A stretch of 36,082 nucleotides of DNA, from assembly GCF_000620165.1 (NCBI RefSeq), contig NZ_JHVN01000025.1, forward strand, positions 1-36,082, written 5' to 3'. Source of the stretch: Anoxybacillus tepidamans PS2 (GTDB taxonomy: Bacteria > Bacillota > Bacilli > Bacillales > Anoxybacillaceae). The notes beneath the pieces are model-generated. The model was given only the letters and a program-made list of their open reading frames with translations, searched no databases and was not told the DNA's origin. The translations under genes and the position numbers were made by a program. Below, piece after piece: positions 9,653 through 22,772 of this stretch (positions are counted from its first letter, which is position 1; every line of letters starts with the position of its first letter).

Positions 9653-10693
9653 GTGGCGGAGGCATATAAACGAGCGGGCGTCGACATTGAAGCGGGGTAC
9701 AAAGCGGTCTCGCTCATGAAAAAACATGTACAAAAAACGGTTCGTCCGGAAGTGCTTGGCGGGCTTGGCGGATTTGGCGGCATGTTTGACTTATCGAAGC
9801 TTGGATATAAAGAGCCGGTATTGGTATCGGGAACAGACGGAGTCGGAACAAAGCTGATGCTCGCATTTATGATGGACGAACACGATACGATCGGCATCGA
9901 TTGTGTCGCCATGTGCGTCAATGACATTGTCGTCCAGGGTGCGGAGCCGCTCTTTTTCCTAGACTATATCGCCTGCGGAAAAGCGGTTCCTGAAAAAATT
10001 GAGCAAATTGTTAAAGGGATTTCTGATGGCTGTGTACAGGCAGGCTGCGCGTTGATCGGGGGAGAAACGGCGGAAATGCCGGGAATGTACCAAGAGGAAG
10101 AATACGATGTAGCGGGATTTGCTGTTGGAATTGCTGAAAAATCGGGACTGGTAACGGGTGCGAGCATTCAAGAAGGTGATGCGTTGATCGGTCTTGCCTC
10201 AAACGGCATTCACAGCAACGGCTACTCCCTTGTAAGGAAAATTTTGCTTGAGGAAGCAAAGTTGAGTTTGCATGAAACTTACGGACATTTAACCGTTCCT
10301 TTAGGAAAAGAACTGCTGAAACCGACACGCATTTATGTAAAACCGCTGCTTGCAGTGATGAAAGAATTTGAAGTTAAAGGCATGGCGCATATTACAGGAG
10401 GCGGTTTTATCGAGAATATTCCGCGGATGTTGCCAAACGGTTTGTGTGCGGAAATCGATTACGGCTCTTGGCCGATTCCAGCTATTTTTGATTTGCTTCA
10501 GGAAAAGGGAAACCTTGTTCGAAAAGAGATGTTTAATATTTTTAACATGGGAATCGGGTTAGTAATGGCTGTCGACAGCGAAATGATCCACCCGATCATT
10601 GAACGCTTAGAGCAGCTTGGGGAAAAGGCGTATTTGATTGGACGTGTGAAAAAGGGCGAGGGAGTTGTGTTCGCTGGAGGGAAGATGGAATGA
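9653..10693 (+). CDS. purM: Phosphoribosylformylglycinamidine cyclo-ligase (AIR synthetase)
   Basis: ATP-dependent ring closure of FGAM to AIR. The glycine-rich loop [14 protein letters not shown] (residues 36-49), [10 protein letters not shown] (ATP site), [18 protein letters not shown] and [11 protein letters not shown] are all family signatures. 346 residues. GTG start at 9653 with AAAGGAGG six bases before. Overlaps purN by four bases (ATGA). Confidence 0.97.
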   Translation: MAEAYKRAGVDIEAGYKAVSLMKKHVQKTVRPEVLGGLGGFGGMFDLSKLGYKEPVLVSGTDGVGTKLMLAFMMDEHDTIGIDCVAMCVNDIVVQGAEPLFFLDYIACGKAVPEKIEQIVKGISDGCVQAGCALIGGETAEMPGMYQEEEYDVAGFAVGIAEKSGLVTGASIQEGDALIGLASNGIHSNGYSLVRKILLEEAKLSLHETYGHLTVPLGKELLKPTRIYVKPLLAVMKEFEVKGMAHITGGGFIENIPRMLPNGLCAEIDYGSWPIPAIFDLLQEKGNLVRKEMFNIFNMGIGLVMAVDSEMIHPIIERLEQLGEKAYLIGRVKKGEGVVFAGGKME

Positions 10694-11280
10694 AGCGGAT
10701 TGCTATTTTCGCCTCGGGAAGCGGCACGAACTTTCAAGCCATTGTTGATGCGGTAAAACACGGAATGTTACAAGCGGAAATTGCCTTGCTTATATGCGAT
10801 CGCCCGGAAGCGAAGGTCATTGAGAGAGCGAAAACGGAAGGTATTCCTGCTTTTATATTTCGAGCAAAAGACTATGCAGCAAAGGCTGACTTTGAGAGGG
10901 AAATTTTAGAGCATTTGCGCGCAAAAGAAGTGGATTTCATCGTTCTCGCTGGCTATATGCGGCTTATTGGGCCGACGCTTCTTGCGGCTTATGAAGGGAG
11001 AATTGTCAACATTCACCCTTCTCTTTTGCCGGCTTTTCCAGGGAAGGATGCGATTGGACAAGCGTATCGTGCTGGCGTGAAAGTGACGGGGGTGACGGTT
11101 CATTATGTGGACGAAGGAATGGATACAGGGCCGATCATTGCCCAGCGCGCGATTCCGATTCATGACGGAGAGTCGCTTGAGGAGCTGGAAATGCGCATTC
11201 ATCAGCTCGAACATCAATTATATCCAGAAGTGTTAAAAACATTGCTTGAACAATTGGAGGAAAGGGTCGAACAATCATGA
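10690..11280 (+). CDS. purN: Phosphoribosylglycinamide formyltransferase (10-formyl-THF dependent)
   Basis: Transfers formyl from 10-formyltetrahydrofolate to [15 protein letters not shown] (residues 7-18) binds the GAR phosphate; [12 protein letters not shown] near 104-115 carries the catalytic Asn and His; [13 protein letters not shown] near 135-147 carries the catalytic Asp. 196 residues, normal. ATG start overlaps the purM stop; its own stop overlaps the purH start (ATGA). No purT-like alternative enzyme is in the window. Confidence 0.97.
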   Translation: MKRIAIFASGSGTNFQAIVDAVKHGMLQAEIALLICDRPEAKVIERAKTEGIPAFIFRAKDYAAKADFEREILEHLRAKEVDFIVLAGYMRLIGPTLLAAYEGRIVNIHPSLLPAFPGKDAIGQAYRAGVKVTGVTVHYVDEGMDTGPIIAQRAIPIHDGESLEELEMRIHQLEHQLYPEVLKTLLEQLEERVEQS

Positions 11281-12815
11281 ACGTTAAACGCGCTTTATTG
11301 AGCGTTTCCAATAAAGAGGGAATCGTTCCATTCGCAAAACGACTAGCGGAATTAGGGGTGGAAATCATCTCAACCGGCGGGACGAAAAAAACGTTAGAAC
11401 AGGAAGGAATTCCTGTTATTAGTATTTCAGACGTGACAGGATTTCAGGAAATTTTAGACGGGCGTGTCAAGACGCTTCATCCGATGATTCATGGCGGGTT
11501 GCTTGCCATTCGTGATGATGAGCACCACCATAAGCAGTTAAATGAGCACGGCATTCAACCGATCGATTTAGTTGTTGTCAATTTATATCCGTTCCAGCAA
11601 ACGATTGCGAAAAGCGGTGTGACGTTTGCCGAAGCGATTGAAAATATTGATATTGGCGGTCCAACGATGCTTCGCGCTGCAGCGAAAAATCATCAATATG
11701 TGACGGTTCTGGTCGATCCAGCCGATTACGACATTGTATTGCAGCAATTAGAAGAACACGGAACAGTCTCTCAAGAAACAAAACTAAAACTGGCAGCCAA
11801 GGTATTCCGCCATACCGCTGCCTACGATGCCATGATTGCCGAGTACTTAACGAACATGGCAGGCGAGCGCTATCCAGAATCGTTGACGGTCACGTTTGAG
11901 AAAAAACAAGATTTGCGCTACGGCGAAAACCCGCATCAAAGCGCGGCCTTTTATCGGAAGCCGCTTGGGTCTTTGTTCTCAATTGCAGCAGCAAAACAGC
12001 TGCACGGAAAAGAGTTATCCTATAACAACATTAACGATGCGAATGCGGCGCTACAAATTGTGAAGGAATTTACAGAGCCGGCAGCAGTGGCCGTGAAACA
12101 TATGAATCCGTGCGGCGTAGGGGTAGGCGAGACGATTTTTGAAGCGTTCACGAGAGCCTATGAAGCGGATCCAACCTCGATTTTTGGCGGCATTGTTGCT
12201 TTAAATAGAGAAGTTGACCGTGACACGGCATTAAAAATGCATGAAATCTTTTTAGAAATTATTATCGCGCCGTCTTTTAGCGAAGAAGCGCTAGAGATTT
12301 TAACCCAGAAGAAAAATATCCGCTTGTTAACGATCGATTTTGCATCTGAGCGAAAGCCTGAACCGTTTTTTGTATCAGTGCAGGGCGGATTGTTGGTGCA
12401 AGACGAAGACCGTTATACGCTTGAGGATGCCAACATCAAAGTTGTGACGAAGCGCGAACCGACGGAAAAAGAGTGGGAAGATTTGAAGCTTGCTTGGAAA
12501 GTGGTCAAGCATGTAAAGTCTAATGCGATCGTGCTTGCAAAAGATTGTATGACTATTGGCGTTGGAGCAGGCCAAATGAACCGTGTTGGCGCCGCGAAAA
12601 TTGCCATTGAGCAAGCAGGTGAAAAAGCGCATGGCGCAGCACTAGCATCTGACGCGTTTTTCCCGATGGATGATACAGTCGAAGCAGCCGCAAAAGCGGG
12701 AGTGACAGCCATTATCCAACCAGGTGGATCGATTCGCGATGAAGATTCAATCAAAAAGGCAGACGAATACGGAATCGCTATGGTCTTCACTGGTGTGCGC
12801 CATTTTAAACATTAA
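11277..12815 (+). CDS. purH: Bifunctional AICAR formyltransferase / IMP cyclohydrolase
   Basis: Last two steps to IMP. The N-terminal IMP cyclohydrolase domain (residues 1 to about 200) has the MGS-like fold with STGGTKKTL and DGRVKTLHP; the C-terminal transformylase domain shows [13 protein letters not shown], the catalytic Lys-His of [11 protein letters not shown], and SDAFFPMDD. 512 residues. Coupled to purN by ATGA overlap. Confidence 0.98.
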   Translation: MNVKRALLSVSNKEGIVPFAKRLAELGVEIISTGGTKKTLEQEGIPVISISDVTGFQEILDGRVKTLHPMIHGGLLAIRDDEHHHKQLNEHGIQPIDLVVVNLYPFQQTIAKSGVTFAEAIENIDIGGPTMLRAAAKNHQYVTVLVDPADYDIVLQQLEEHGTVSQETKLKLAAKVFRHTAAYDAMIAEYLTNMAGERYPESLTVTFEKKQDLRYGENPHQSAAFYRKPLGSLFSIAAAKQLHGKELSYNNINDANAALQIVKEFTEPAAVAVKHMNPCGVGVGETIFEAFTRAYEADPTSIFGGIVALNREVDRDTALKMHEIFLEIIIAPSFSEEALEILTQKKNIRLLTIDFASERKPEPFFVSVQGGLLVQDEDRYTLEDANIKVVTKREPTEKEWEDLKLAWKVVKHVKSNAIVLAKDCMTIGVGAGQMNRVGAAKIAIEQAGEKAHGAALASDAFFPMDDTVEAAAKAGVTAIIQPGGSIRDEDSIKKADEYGIAMVFTGVRHFKH

Positions 12816-12827
12816 GGAGTGAAATAG

Positions 12828-14178
<1,351 letters not shown>

Positions 14179-14211
14179 CGTCAATTCTCTCCTTATTACG
14201 AATAGATTTGA

Positions 14212-14240
14212 GGGCTGGCTCGTTGAAGTCAGCCCTTTTT
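14212..14240 (+). terminator. Terminator of the purine operon
   Basis: Nine-bp stem GGGCTGGCT (14212-14220) / AGTCAGCCC (14227-14235) with one G-U pair and a run of five T. It lies about 100 bp after purD, beyond the start of the antisense small gene. Confidence 0.88.
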
Positions 14241-14245
14241 AGTCA

Positions 14246-14485
14246 TTATGTCGGATTTACCGGCTGTTTGTTCTCTTCTTGTTGTTGATATTTTTCAAAT
14301 AATGCGGTGAGCGGGCAAAAACGGGTAATTCCTTCTGCCACTTTCATTGCTGCTAACATGGCGACAATGATATATGAATCGCGCCAAGGACGCTTGACCA
14401 TTTTTGCAGTGGCCCAAGCAAGTATCGTCAAACCGCACGTAATTCGAATCAAGGCATTCCATATGCCGATATTTACCTTGACCAT
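14246..14485 (-). CDS. DUF2892 (YgaP transmembrane-like) membrane protein
   Basis: A 79-residue protein. MVKVNIGIWNALIRITCGLTILAWATAK and YIIVAMLAAMKVAEGITRFCPLTALF are two membrane helices; the G-I/L-T-R-F-C-P-L-x-x-L-F ending is the signature of DUF2892, the inner-membrane domain also found fused to rhodanese in YgaP. The C-terminal tail is polar and rich in Gln and Glu. The start at 14485 follows AGAGGAGGAAA closely; a longer upstream reading lacks a ribosome binding site. A redox or sulfur role is suggested only by YgaP, not by anything here. Confidence 0.85.
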   Translation of the reverse strand: MVKVNIGIWNALIRITCGLTILAWATAKMVKRPWRDSYIIVAMLAAMKVAEGITRFCPLTALFEKYQQQEENKQPVNPT

Positions 14486-14541
14486 ATATTTCCTCCTCTT
14501 TTTGTTTGTGAAAATGGCTTTAATGCGATAAAATGATTGTA

Positions 14542-14550
14542 TGGTACAAT
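14542..14550 (+). promoter_or_regulatory. Extended -10 promoter upstream of yerA
   Basis: TGGTACAAT fits an extended -10 (TGnTAnAAT). No good -35 is seen at the right distance. It would give a very short leader for yerA. Confidence 0.5.
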
Positions 14551-14575
14551 TTAGGAAAAAGAAACGGGGATGTAT

Positions 14576-16318
14576 ATGGTCGAACAACGTTACCGATGGA
14601 AAAGTGAGCAATTGCGAGAGCAAATGTCAACGATCGATGGAAAACGGTCGCCCATGAAGCTACTGAAAAATGCTACTTATTTACATTCATATTTGCGTCA
14701 ATGGGTTAAAGGAAACATTTGGATTCACCATGACCGCATCGTGTATGCGGGCGAACGTCTCCCGAGTAATCTTGAACAATGCGAAGTGGTCGATTGCAGT
14801 AATTATTATTTAGTTCCAGGTTATATCGAGCCACATGCGCATCCGTTTCAATTATATAATCCCCAAACCCTTGCTGAATATGCGGCGAAATTCGGGACAA
14901 CGACGATGATCAGCGATAATTTATTTCTTGTTTTGCAATTACCAAAAAAGAAAGCGTTTTCTTTTTTAAAGAAAATGGAATCGTTTCCAACAACAATGTA
15001 TTGGTGGTGCCGCTTGGATGGGCAAACGGAGCTACAAAAAGAGGAAGAGCGGTTTTCTTATGCGACGGTTAAGGAGTGGTTAAAGCAAAAGTCGGTGCTG
15101 CAGGCTGGAGAGTTAACCGGATGGCCGCGGCTACTTGCCGGAGATGATACAATACTTCATTGGATTCAAGAAGCCAAACATTTGAACAAGCTGGTGGAAG
15201 GTCATCTTCCAGGAGCTTCCGAGAAAACGCTTACAAAAATGGCGCTGGCGGGGGTTGATTGCGATCATGAAGCGATGACCGGCAAGGAAGTATACTATAG
15301 GCTTCTGCACGGATATACCGTCTCATTGCGCTATTCTTCGATTCGTCCTGATTTACCGACGTTGCTTGAGGAAATAAAACAATTAGGGATCGAACAGTAT
15401 GATCGCTTTATTTTCACAACGGACGGCTCTCCACCTTCCTTTTACGAGCAAGGGTTAATTGATCAAATGATACGCATCGCCATAGAAAAAGGCGTTCCAA
15501 TTATTGATGCATATCATATGGCAACAATCAATGTTGCGCGCCATTATCGTATGGAGCATCTTTACGGCTCAATTACTACAGGCAGGGTTGCGAACATCAA
15601 CTTTTTGCGCAAGAAGGAAGATCCGATGCCTGTAAGCGTGCTTTCGAAAGGCATTTGGCTGAAGCGCGATGGAGTATGTGAAAATGTATTTTCACCAATT
15701 GATTGGGACTGTTACGGAATGTCTCCGCTTCGCTTAACTTGGCAATTGTCAATGGATGATTTACAATTTTCAATGCCGTTCGGAATGTATATGGAAAATT
15801 CCGTCATTACACGTCCGTATTCTATTTTGATCGATACGGCCCATGATGAACTGTCAACTGATCACGATGAAAGCTTTTTAATGCTCGTAGACCGGAATGG
15901 GAAATGGCGTGTCAATACAGTGGTCAAAGGGTTTGCCACTCATGTGAAAGGATTGGTGAGTTCCTACTCAAATACGGGTGATATTTTATTGATTGGAAAA
16001 AGCAAACGAGATATGTTGCTAGCGTTTGAGCGCATGAATGAAATAGGCGGAGGGATCGTGCTAGCGGAAAACGGGGAAATCATCCATGAGATTCCGCTCC
16101 CGCTTGGCGGCATGATGTCGCGCAAAAGCATTGATTTGTTAATCGACGAAGAAAATACGTTAAAAGAATTGTTGAAACAAAGAGGCTACCGTTTCGCTGA
16201 TCCGATTTATTCGCTGTTATTTTTCCAATCGACCCATTTGCCTTATATTCGCATTACACAAAAAGGAATTTATGATGTTATGAATAAAACAATACTCTTT
16301 CCGTCGATAATGCGTTAA
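14576..16318 (+). CDS. yerA: Adenine deaminase-like amidohydrolase YerA
   Basis: Metal-dependent amidohydrolase related to adenine deaminase, which converts adenine to hypoxanthine. From ATG 14576 it has 580 residues, the length I recall for B. subtilis YerA; ATG 14570 directly follows the GGGG, too close to be used. Metal-site motifs are visible: PGYIEPHAHPFQLYNP (HxH), GHLPGAS, DCDHEA and FTTDGSPP. The DGSPP segment differs from the DD(R/K)H of classical adenine deaminases such as AdeC at 26551-28278, so the substrate may differ. The C-terminal half keeps the Ade C domain (KGFATHVKGLVSSYSNTGDILLIG). Placed right after the purine operon as in B. subtilis, but with its own promoter. Activity of YerA on adenine is unproven as far as I know. 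Confidence 0.88.
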   Translation: MVEQRYRWKSEQLREQMSTIDGKRSPMKLLKNATYLHSYLRQWVKGNIWIHHDRIVYAGERLPSNLEQCEVVDCSNYYLVPGYIEPHAHPFQLYNPQTLAEYAAKFGTTTMISDNLFLVLQLPKKKAFSFLKKMESFPTTMYWWCRLDGQTELQKEEERFSYATVKEWLKQKSVLQAGELTGWPRLLAGDDTILHWIQEAKHLNKLVEGHLPGASEKTLTKMALAGVDCDHEAMTGKEVYYRLLHGYTVSLRYSSIRPDLPTLLEEIKQLGIEQYDRFIFTTDGSPPSFYEQGLIDQMIRIAIEKGVPIIDAYHMATINVARHYRMEHLYGSITTGRVANINFLRKKEDPMPVSVLSKGIWLKRDGVCENVFSPIDWDCYGMSPLRLTWQLSMDDLQFSMPFGMYMENSVITRPYSILIDTAHDELSTDHDESFLMLVDRNGKWRVNTVVKGFATHVKGLVSSYSNTGDILLIGKSKRDMLLAFERMNEIGGGIVLAENGEIIHEIPLPLGGMMSRKSIDLLIDEENTLKELLKQRGYRFADPIYSLLFFQSTHLPYIRITQKGIYDVMNKTILFPSIMR

Positions 16319-16346
16319 AATATAAAAGAAAAAGGTTGTGTGCACA

Positions 16347-17360
16347 ATGAAACGCTGGTTGATTGTTATAAGTGGAGCGTGCCTTCTTTTCAGCGGCTGT
16401 GCGAAAATAGGACAAAATGAACGGCAGCATGCGGTTCCGGTGGAAACACCAAAACAAGAAAATAAGGAGCCACAACAACAGAAATTTGTTTTCCCATTAA
16501 CAGGGCTTCCTGCCAAAACACGACCAGACCATCGCGTCATTGCGGTTATGGTCAATAATCACCCAAAAGCAAGACCGCAATCAGGTTTGTACAAGGCGGA
16601 TGTTGTCTATGAAGTGCTGGCCGAAGGAGACATTACGCGCTTTTTAGCCTTATATCAAAGCGAGTTTCCTGAAAAAGTGGGGCCGGTCCGAAGTGCGCGC
16701 GATTATTATATTGAACTTAGCAAAGGATTTCATGCTCTCTATATTTGCCACGGTTGGAGCCCAGAAGCCAAAACAATGCTTGAATCTGGAGAGGCCGATT
16801 ATCTTAATGGGCTATTTTATGATGGAACGCTGTTTAAGCGGGCTTCATTCCGAAAAGCGCCCCATAACTCGTATATTACGTTTGCCAATATTGAAAAAGG
16901 GGCAACGGAAAAAGGATATACCATGCAAGATACAGTAGAGCCGCTTCCTTTTTTCACAAACGAAGCCAAGGGAGATGTGGCGCAACAGGTAGATATCTCG
17001 TATTCCCACAGAGATTATGCCCATGTGCAATACAAATACGATCCTAATAAAAAAGGATATTTTCGTTATAGCGGCGGGGAGCAGACGGTTGATTACGATA
17101 CGCATATCCCTGTTTTCGTGCAAAATGTGTTCATTGTGGCTGCAACGCATACGATTGCCGATGGATATGGGCGGCGCGATATTGATTTGACATCAGGCGG
17201 GCATGGATATTTGTTCCAAAACGGAACGGTAAAGCATGTTGAATGGAAAAATGTCAACGGTCGTCTATTGCCATATGAAAATGGTGTTCCCATCGGTTTT
17301 GTACCAGGGAAAACATGGGTCAATATCGTCCCGACGTTGGATATTGTTCAGTATCGTTAA
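16347..17360 (+). CDS. yerB: DUF3048 lipoprotein YerB
   Basis: A 337-residue secreted lipoprotein. The signal peptide ends in a lipobox LFSGC, with the lipidated Cys at residue 18. The mature part carries the two DUF3048 domains (FPLTGLPAK...RVIAVMVNNHPKARPQSGL, VGPVRSARDYYIEL, and the C-terminal PGKTWVNIVP). Function is unknown; it probably sits on the outer face of the membrane. Start at ATG 16347, with AAAGG upstream, is preferred to GTG 16338. Same place between yerA and yerC as in B. subtilis. Confidence 0.9.
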   Translation: MKRWLIVISGACLLFSGCAKIGQNERQHAVPVETPKQENKEPQQQKFVFPLTGLPAKTRPDHRVIAVMVNNHPKARPQSGLYKADVVYEVLAEGDITRFLALYQSEFPEKVGPVRSARDYYIELSKGFHALYICHGWSPEAKTMLESGEADYLNGLFYDGTLFKRASFRKAPHNSYITFANIEKGATEKGYTMQDTVEPLPFFTNEAKGDVAQQVDISYSHRDYAHVQYKYDPNKKGYFRYSGGEQTVDYDTHIPVFVQNVFIVAATHTIADGYGRRDIDLTSGGHGYLFQNGTVKHVEWKNVNGRLLPYENGVPIGFVPGKTWVNIVPTLDIVQYR

Positions 17361-17383
17361 TAGATGGAGGGTTGAAAAACAAT

Positions 17384-17710
17384 ATGCAAATTGACAAATT
17401 AAGAGGCAGAGAAGTGGATCAGTTGTTTAAGGCGATTCTGTCCCTTCGAGATTTAGAAGAATGCTATCGTTTTTTTGACGACTTATGCACAGTCAACGAG
17501 ATCCAATCTCTTGCACAACGACTTGAGGTTGCTCGGATGCTTCGCGAAGGGTATACGTACCATAAAATTGAGACGGAAACAGGAGCGAGCACTGCGACAA
17601 TTTCCCGTGTTAAACGCTGTTTAAATTATGGAAGCGATGCTTACGAAATGGTGCTTGAGCGCATTAAAGAAGAACAAACAGATGAGTCGCAAGAGGCAAA
17701 TCATGTGTAA
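17384..17710 (+). CDS. yerC: TrpR-like DNA-binding protein YerC/YecD
   Basis: A 108-residue protein of the YerC/YecD family with a Trp-repressor-type fold. LCTVNEIQSLAQRLEVARMLREG followed by TYHKIETETGASTATISRVKRCL (about residues 55-77) is the helix-turn-helix. B. subtilis YerC is nearly identical from its first residue MQIDKLRG, which fixes the start at ATG 17384 with TGGAGGG upstream. Comparative work has linked the family to control of histidine biosynthesis (HisR); the window contains no his genes to test this. A terminator follows directly. Confidence 0.92.
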   Translation: MQIDKLRGREVDQLFKAILSLRDLEECYRFFDDLCTVNEIQSLAQRLEVARMLREGYTYHKIETETGASTATISRVKRCLNYGSDAYEMVLERIKEEQTDESQEANHV

Positions 17711-17742
17711 AAGGAGCATTTATTGATGCTCCTTTTCTTTTT
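17709..17742 (+). terminator. Terminator after yerC
   Basis: Perfect 9-bp stem AAGGAGCAT (17711-17719) / ATGCTCCTT (17726-17734), flanked by A's and followed by TTCTTTTT. Separates yerA-yerB-yerC from pcrB. Confidence 0.88.
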
Positions 17743-17749
17743 GACGATT

Positions 17750-17758
17750 TGTTATAAT
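17750..17758 (+). promoter_or_regulatory. Extended -10 promoter for pcrB-pcrA-ligA
   Basis: TGTTATAAT is a perfect extended -10 element (TGnTATAAT), located just after the yerC terminator and 35 bp before the pcrB start. TTGACG upstream is too close to serve as -35. Confidence 0.7.
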
Positions 17759-17792
17759 GAAAAGATGGATATGTCAAATGGAGGTTTTTTAT

Positions 17793-18488
17793 ATGTACGA
17801 TGTTCGTCAGTGGCGCCATATCTTTAAATTAGATCCGAACAAGGAAATTAGCGATGAACAGCTCGAACAAATTTGCGAGTCAGGAACGGATGCCGTGATG
17901 GTTGGTGGAACAGACGGAGTGACGTTAGAAAACGTGCTCGATTTAATGGCGCGCATTCGCCGGTTTGCCGTTCCTTGTATACTGGAAATATCGAATATTG
18001 AATCCGTAACGCCGGGATTTGACTTATATTTCGTTCCAACGGTTTTAAATAGCCGAGAGACGAAGTGGATCGTCGATTTGCATCATGAGGCAATGAAACA
18101 ATTTGGAGAACTAATGAATTGGGATGAAATTGTTATGGAGGGCTATTGCATTTTAAATAAGGACTGCAAAGCCGCTACGCTCACCGGAGCGAAGACGGAG
18201 CTTTCCGATGAAGATATTGTTGCTTATGCATTGATCGCGGAGAAGATGTACAAGCTGCCGATTTTTTATTTAGAGTATAGCGGAGCTTATGGAAATATAG
18301 AGACAGTGCGCAAAGTCAAAGAAGTGCTGCATCATACCCAGTTGTTTTATGGCGGCGGAATTGAGAGCGCAGACCAAGCAAAAGAAATGGCACAATACGC
18401 TGATACAATTGTCGTCGGAAACGCGGTATATAAAGATTTATCGAGAGCGCTTGAAACGGTGAAGGCTGTGAAAGAGAACGTTGTGTGA
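17793..18488 (+). CDS. pcrB: Heptaprenylglyceryl phosphate synthase PcrB
   Basis: TIM-barrel prenyltransferase that joins heptaprenyl diphosphate to sn-glycerol-1-phosphate, the bacterial counterpart of archaeal GGGP synthase. [19 protein letters not shown] is the standard N-terminus; [24 protein letters not shown] and the phosphate-binding FYGGGIES and VVGNAVY motifs are all present. 231 residues. GGAGG precedes ATG 17793. The glycerol-1-phosphate dehydrogenase partner (AraM) is not in the window. First gene of the pcrB-pcrA-ligA-camS set. Confidence 0.95.
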   Translation: MYDVRQWRHIFKLDPNKEISDEQLEQICESGTDAVMVGGTDGVTLENVLDLMARIRRFAVPCILEISNIESVTPGFDLYFVPTVLNSRETKWIVDLHHEAMKQFGELMNWDEIVMEGYCILNKDCKAATLTGAKTELSDEDIVAYALIAEKMYKLPIFYLEYSGAYGNIETVRKVKEVLHHTQLFYGGGIESADQAKEMAQYADTIVVGNAVYKDLSRALETVKAVKENVV

Positions 18489-18509
18489 CAAGTAGAAATG
18501 TAGTAAAAT
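18481..18509 (+). promoter_or_regulatory. Candidate internal promoter before pcrA
   Basis: TTGTGT (18481-18486) and TAAAAT (18504-18509) are 17 bp apart, overlapping the pcrB stop codon. It would allow separate expression of pcrA. Confidence 0.4.
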
Positions 18510-18539
18510 AGAACAAATGTTTGTGTGGTGGTGATGACA

Positions 18540-20738
18540 TTGAGCTTTTTATCGAGCAGGTTGCTTGTGAATTTGAACGAGGAACAGCAAGCGGCAGTGA
18601 AAACGACGGAAGGCCCCCTTCTCATTATGGCAGGTGCGGGAAGCGGAAAGACGCGCGTGTTGACGCACCGAATTGCGTATTTAATGGCGGAAAAGCATGT
18701 CGCGCCGTGGAACATTTTAGCCATTACATTCACAAACAAGGCGGCTCGCGAAATGAAGGAACGCGTGCAATCGCTTGTTGGCGGGGCGGCGGAAGACATT
18801 TGGATTTCCACGTTTCATTCGATGTGCGTGCGCATTTTGCGCCGCGATATCGACCGCATCGGCATTGACCGCAACTTTTCGATTTTAGATACGACCGATC
18901 AGCTGTCAGTCATTAAAACCATTTTGAATGAAAAAAATATCGATCCGAAAAAATTCGATCCGCGTGCGATTTTAGGGACAATCAGCAACGCCAAAAACGA
19001 ATTGCTTTCTCCAGAGCAATTTGTAAAAAAGGCAGCCAGCTACTATGAAAAGATCGCAAGCGACGTTTATACAGAATATCAGCAGCGCCTGTTGCGCAAC
19101 CATGCGCTTGATTTTGATGATTTGATTATGACGACGATTCAACTGTTTGAGCGCGTGCCGGAAGTGTTGGAGCATTATCAATATAAGTTTCAGTATATTC
19201 ATATTGATGAGTATCAAGACACGAACCGCGCTCAGTATAAGCTTGTAAAAATGCTCGCCTCGAGATTTCAAAACATATGTGTCGTCGGTGATTCAGACCA
19301 ATCGATTTATCGCTGGCGCGGGGCGGACATTCAAAATATTTTATCGTTTGAAACGGATTACCCGAACGCCAAAGTCGTGCTGCTTGAGCAAAACTATCGT
19401 TCGACGAAGCGCATTTTACAAGCAGCGAATGAAGTGATTGAAAACAACTACAATCGCAAACCGAAAAAGTTGTGGACGGAAAATCCGGAAGGACAAAAAA
19501 TCGTCTATTACGAGGCGATGAACGAATCAGATGAAGCGCAGTTTGTAGCGGGGAAAATTAAAGAATACGTCGATTTCGGCAAGCGTCGTTATTCTGATTT
19601 TGCGGTTCTTTACCGGACGAATGCTCAATCGCGGATGATGGAGGAAGTGCTGATTAAATCAAATATTCCATACCAAATTGTCGGCGGCCTCAAGTTCTAT
19701 GATCGAAAAGAAATTAAAGACGTGCTCGCGTACTTGCGTCTTATTGCGAATCCGAATGATGATATTAGCTTCTCAAGAATTGTCAACGTGCCAAGGCGCG
19801 GCGTCGGCGCCTCTTCGCTTGAAAAAATCGCAAGCTATGCCTCAGCACATGGCCTTTCGATGTTTCAAGCGCTCGGTGAGCTGGAACACATTGGACTCAG
19901 CGCGCGAATCGCTGCTCCATTAAATGAGTTCCGCCGGCAGATCGAACATTGGGGGCAAATGCAAGAGTATGTATCGGTAACAGAGCTTGTGGAAGATGTA
20001 TTAGAGAAATCTGGCTACCGGGAGATGCTTCGCGCTGAAAAGACATTAGAAGCGCAAAGCCGCCTTGAGAATATCGATGAGTTTTTATCAGTAACCAAGC
20101 ATTTTGAGAATGTAAATGAAGATAAGTCATTAATTGCTTTTTTAACGGATTTAGCTTTAGTGGCGGATATTGACCAATTGAACAATGAGGAAGACAAAGG
20201 AAGCGATGCGGTCGTTTTAATGACGCTTCATTCGGCAAAAGGACTGGAATTTCCGGTCGTCTTTTTGATCGGCATGGAGGAAGGCATTTTTCCGCATAGC
20301 CGCTCGCTCGACGATGAAGAGGAAATGGAAGAGGAGCGTCGTTTGGCTTATGTCGGCATTACTCGGGCGGAAGAAGAATTGTTTTTAACGAGCGCGCAAA
20401 TGCGCATTTTGTTTGGCCGGACGAGCGTCAATCCGGTCTCGCGCTTTGTCGGGGAAATTCCTGATGAACTGATCGAGCGTGTAAACAAAACGAAGCGGTG
20501 GACAGCGAGCGAATCGGTGAAAACGAGGATGGTTCGTTCGGTAACAGTGCCGACTACGACAGGCGGAGAAGCGATTGCCTGGAAAGTAGGCGACAAAGCA
20601 GAACATAAAAAATGGGGAATCGGCACCGTAGTCAGTGTTCGGGGAGAAGGAGACGATAAAGAGCTCGATATCGCCTTCCCAAGCCCGACGGGGATTAAGC
20701 GATTACTCGCTAAGTTCGCGCCGATTACAAAAGTGTGA
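18540..20738 (+). CDS. pcrA: ATP-dependent DNA helicase PcrA (UvrD-like, SF1A)
   Basis: 3'-5' helicase for repair, plasmid rolling-circle replication and removal of obstacles to replication. Motifs: Walker [15 protein letters not shown] (Walker B), [45 protein letters not shown]. The C-terminal ~60 residues ([20 protein letters not shown]...) form the Tudor-like domain that contacts RNA polymerase. The start is probably TTG 18540 after GGTGGTGATG: it gives MSFLSSRLL, aligning with MNFLSEQLL of the G. stearothermophilus enzyme, and puts the Walker A lysine at 37 as published for that protein. GTG 18525 and ATG 18534 are alternatives. 732 residues. Confidence 0.96.
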   Translation: MSFLSSRLLVNLNEEQQAAVKTTEGPLLIMAGAGSGKTRVLTHRIAYLMAEKHVAPWNILAITFTNKAAREMKERVQSLVGGAAEDIWISTFHSMCVRILRRDIDRIGIDRNFSILDTTDQLSVIKTILNEKNIDPKKFDPRAILGTISNAKNELLSPEQFVKKAASYYEKIASDVYTEYQQRLLRNHALDFDDLIMTTIQLFERVPEVLEHYQYKFQYIHIDEYQDTNRAQYKLVKMLASRFQNICVVGDSDQSIYRWRGADIQNILSFETDYPNAKVVLLEQNYRSTKRILQAANEVIENNYNRKPKKLWTENPEGQKIVYYEAMNESDEAQFVAGKIKEYVDFGKRRYSDFAVLYRTNAQSRMMEEVLIKSNIPYQIVGGLKFYDRKEIKDVLAYLRLIANPNDDISFSRIVNVPRRGVGASSLEKIASYASAHGLSMFQALGELEHIGLSARIAAPLNEFRRQIEHWGQMQEYVSVTELVEDVLEKSGYREMLRAEKTLEAQSRLENIDEFLSVTKHFENVNEDKSLIAFLTDLALVADIDQLNNEEDKGSDAVVLMTLHSAKGLEFPVVFLIGMEEGIFPHSRSLDDEEEMEEERRLAYVGITRAEEELFLTSAQMRILFGRTSVNPVSRFVGEIPDELIERVNKTKRWTASESVKTRMVRSVTVPTTTGGEAIAWKVGDKAEHKKWGIGTVVSVRGEGDDKELDIAFPSPTGIKRLLAKFAPITKV

Positions 20739-22763
<2,025 letters not shown>

Positions 22764-22772
22764 GTGTTATAA

